Part shown: positions 61,914-64,000 of the stretch, piece after piece | How the letters are laid out: each line of letters begins with the position of its first letter | Position numbering within the stretch: position 1 is the first letter of the stretch | NCBI RefSeq assembly: GCF_008580665.1 | Contig: NZ_BKDJ01000001.1 | Coordinates: forward strand, 62,001 to 126,000 | DNA length: 64,000 nt | Origin: Zafaria cholistanensis | GTDB taxonomy: Bacteria; Actinomycetota; Actinomycetes; Actinomycetales; Micrococcaceae | Direction of reading: 5' to 3' | The notes under the pieces: model-generated | Database searches by the model: none | Told to the model about the DNA's origin: nothing | What the model saw: only the letters and a program-made list of their open reading frames with translations | Position numbers and translations under genes: made by a program

Positions 61914-62750
61914 GTGGATCGTGCTACACGGGACCAGTTGGTGCTGGACCATTTACCGCTGGTCGGATACCTGGTGTCCGACCTCTGTATGCGCGTGACC
62001 AATGCCGACCGCGAGGAGATGGCGGCCGTGGGTGCCCTGGCCCTGGTGGCCGCGGCAGGCTCGTACGACCCGCAGCGCGGGGTGCCTTTCGGCGCGTTCG
62101 TGCGGATCAGGATCAACGGGGCCTTCGCGGACGAGATGCGTTCGGTGGACTGGGCCACCCGCGGCACCCGTCGCAGGATCCGCGAAACCCGCCAGGTCCG
62201 GGACTCCCTGGCCCAGGCGCTCTGCCGCGAACCCTCCACCGATGAGCTGGCCGCCGCCCTGGGTGTCTCCCGCAGCGAGGTCGAGGCCACCCTGCAGGAT
62301 GCCTCCCGCCGGGTGAGCCCGCTGGACGAGCTGACCGCGCAGATGATCGCGGACCAAAGCGAGGGCCCCGAGGACGCCCTCTTTGCCCGGGAGCGCGCCG
62401 AGACGCTGCGCCACGCGGTCGAGGCGCTGCCGGAGCGCATGCGCCGTATTGTCCGGGACCTTTACTTCGGGGACAAAACGGTCAAGGACCTGGCCGCCGA
62501 GCTTGGCTGCACGCACTCGGCCGTGTCGCAGCAGCGCTCCGAGGCCCTGCGGCTGCTGCGCGACGCGGTGGAGCCCCGCGTCACCGGCCTCCCAACTGTC
62601 CCGGGGACCCGGCACTCCCGCGTTGCCGCCGACCGGTACCAGCGCTACATGGCGGATTTTGAGCAGGCAGCGGCCCGCCCCGTCGCCGCCGGACTCGAGG
62701 GCGGGCTGCGCGACGGCCAGCCCCGCCCCGCCGCCCGGACCTACGCCTAG
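61914..62750 (+). CDS. FliA-type (sigma-28) RNA polymerase sigma factor
   Basis: Sigma-70-family protein of 278 residues from GTG 61914 (an ATG at 61863 would give 295). Region 2 is in DHLPLVGYLVSDL to YDPQRGVPFGAFVRIRINGA and region 4 in ALPERMRRIVRDLYFGDKTV and GCTHSAVSQQRSEALRLLRD. The short sigma lacks region 1, as in FliA/WhiG. Its place between two sigma-28-type promoters fits control of flagellar genes. The last 45 residues are unusual. Confidence 0.85.
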   Translation: MDRATRDQLVLDHLPLVGYLVSDLCMRVTNADREEMAAVGALALVAAAGSYDPQRGVPFGAFVRIRINGAFADEMRSVDWATRGTRRRIRETRQVRDSLAQALCREPSTDELAAALGVSRSEVEATLQDASRRVSPLDELTAQMIADQSEGPEDALFARERAETLRHAVEALPERMRRIVRDLYFGDKTVKDLAAELGCTHSAVSQQRSEALRLLRDAVEPRVTGLPTVPGTRHSRVAADRYQRYMADFEQAAARPVAAGLEGGLRDGQPRPAARTYA

Positions 62751-62826
62751 CCGGCAACCGGGACAGGCGCGGTTACGGGGCCCGGCAGGCCCCGGAAGAT
62801 TCCCGAAGAAATTCCCGGTCAGGGGC

Positions 62827-62853
62827 TAACGCTCCTGACGGGGCGGCCGATAG
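62827..62853 (+). promoter_or_regulatory. Sigma-28-type promoter for flagellin
   Basis: TAAC (62827-62830), 15-bp spacer, GCCGATAG (62846-62853), about 60 bp before the flagellin start. A dyad GTCAGG-N10-CCTGAC (62818-62839) overlaps the -35. Confidence 0.78.
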
Positions 62854-62915
62854 CCGCAGATGGAACCCATGGACGGGGACCATTAACTGCCTGAATCTCA
62901 CGGAGGAGAACAACC

Positions 62916-64000
62916 ATGGGCATGACCGTCAACACCAACATGGCCGCGAACAGCGCCTACCGCAACCTCAGCAACACCCAGAACACCCTGAGCAAGTCCA
63001 TGGAGAAGCTCTCCAGCGGCCTGCGCATCAACCGTGCCGCGGATGACGCCGCGGGCCTTGTCACCGCCGAGGGCCTGCGCTCGCAGGTCGGCGGCCTGCA
63101 GGTGGCCCAGCGCAACGCGCAGGACGGCATCTCCGTCATCCAGACCGCCGAAGGCGGCCTGACGGAGTCCCACTCCATCCTGCAGCGCCTGCGCGACCTG
63201 GCCGTCCAGGCCGGCAGCGATTCGAACAACCCCGAGTCCCGTGCCGCCATCGCCAAGGAGGCCACCGCGCTGGTCTCCGAGTTGGACCGCATCGGCAACT
63301 CCACCAACTTCAACGGCACCAAGCTGCTGGACGGCTCCGCCAACCTCAGCTTCCAGATCGGCGCCGACGGCGAAACCTCCAGTCGCATCGGCGTCAACCT
63401 CAAATCGGCCAACCTCTCCGGAGTCGCGGACGCGCTGAACGTCGGCACGAAAGGTGCGCAGATCGGGGTAGCCGATGCGACGTTGGTCGCCGGTGCAATG
63501 AATTTCTCCATCACCGCCGCTGACGGCAGTACCAGCACCATCACGACTGCGAGCCTGGGCGCTGCCGGTGACTTCGCCACGGTCCAGGACGTTGCCGATG
63601 CCCTGAACGCGGACACCACATTCCGCGGCGCCCTGTCCGCCACGGTGGACGCCAATGACAACCTGGTGGTCACTAGCAGGACGGGTGGCACCGTGTTCGG
63701 CGGCAGCACCGCCAACACCCACGGTGCCGCGAATGCCAACGTTGGCACTAGCGCCCTCGCCGCGGGTGGCCTTGATTTCTTCAGCGCCGGGGGGGCCGCT
63801 AACGCGATCAAGTCAATCGACACCCAGATCTCCGGCATTTCCTCCGCCCGCGCGGACTTGGGTGCAACCCAGAACCGCATGGAGTCGGCCCTCACCACGC
63901 TGAGCGTCTCGCAGGAGAACCTCTCCGCCGCCGAGTCCCGCATCCGCGACACGGATATGGCCGCCGAAATGGTCAAGTACTCCGCCGCCAACATCATGTC
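62916..64000 (+). CDS. fliC: Flagellin (3' end beyond window)
   Basis: Filament protein; 361 codons are visible from ATG 62916 behind CGGAGGAGAA. GMTVNTNMAANSAYRNLSNT and LSSGLRINRAADDAAGL are the N-terminal D0/D1 helices. A variable middle part (about 150-290) is rich in Ala, Thr and Gly. The C-terminal D1 begins at ARADLGATQNRMESALTTLS, with SRIRDTDMAAEMVKYSAANI at the edge; only the last few dozen residues should be missing. Confidence 0.95.
   Translation, partial: MGMTVNTNMAANSAYRNLSNTQNTLSKSMEKLSSGLRINRAADDAAGLVTAEGLRSQVGGLQVAQRNAQDGISVIQTAEGGLTESHSILQRLRDLAVQAGSDSNNPESRAAIAKEATALVSELDRIGNSTNFNGTKLLDGSANLSFQIGADGETSSRIGVNLKSANLSGVADALNVGTKGAQIGVADATLVAGAMNFSITAADGSTSTITTASLGAAGDFATVQDVADALNADTTFRGALSATVDANDNLVVTSRTGGTVFGGSTANTHGAANANVGTSALAAGGLDFFSAGGAANAIKSIDTQISGISSARADLGATQNRMESALTTLSVSQENLSAAESRIRDTDMAAEMVKYSAANIM

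Overview
The window is high-GC actinobacterial DNA. Protein sequences and gene order point to a flagellated member of the Micrococcales, most likely Micrococcaceae. The rpoB product starts [10 protein letters not shown], and no rpsN lies between rplE and rpsH, an arrangement I recall from Micrococcus luteus. Assignment below family level is inference. Most of the window is the chromosomal translation and transcription superlocus, with accessory genes set into it.

Layout: (1) 1-2673, a truncated PspC protein facing away from a PspC-domain histidine kinase and LuxR-type regulator pair. (2) 2753-3943, a PLP aminotransferase facing the regulator. (3) 4166-8719, tRNA-Trp, secE, nusG, rplK, rplA, then a non-coding interval with three C-loop hairpins resembling actinobacterial 6C RNA and an L10-type leader with attenuator, then rplJ and rplL. 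(4) 8925-11447, an acyltransferase and a thiolase between rplL and rpoB. (5) 12114-19640, rpoB and rpoC. (6) 20072-24547, rpsL, rpsG, fusA, tuf. (7) 24822-25478, a membrane-anchored nuclease. (8) 25935-31189, the S10 operon (rpsJ to rpsQ), ended by strong hairpins. (9) 31579-35663, the spc operon (rplN to rplO). (10) 35881-38691, secY, adk, map. (11) 38705-39846, a DUF559-type endonuclease gene boxed by two related perfect or near-perfect palindromes. (12) 40020-43214, infA, rpmJ, rpsM, rpsK, rpoA, rplQ. (13) 43465-45013, a VOC protein and truA. (14) 45032-52424 (minus), a Tad/Flp pilus operon of flp, tadE, tadG-like, cpaB, cpaE, cpaF, tadB, tadC. (15) 53605-58498, rplM, rpsI, nagB, ppk2, glmM. 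(16) 58534-64000, late flagellar genes fliW, flgL, flgK, flgN (minus), a FliA-type sigma factor and the start of flagellin (plus).

How it works together: the ribosomal and RNA polymerase genes form several operons separated by clear hairpin terminators. Several operon promoters share the -10 hexamer TAGACT (rpsL, tuf, secY), while rpoB and infA have close variants. The sigma factor gene lies between two outward-facing sigma-28-type promoters (TAAC-N15-GCCGAT), one for flgN-flgK-flgL-fliW and one for flagellin, so it probably controls both its neighbours.

The strongest candidates for undescribed biology are the palindrome-bounded DUF559 unit between map and infA and the tandem CCCCCAAG-loop hairpins upstream of the L10 leader. 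Function calls for conserved genes rest on recognisable family motifs. No database search was possible.
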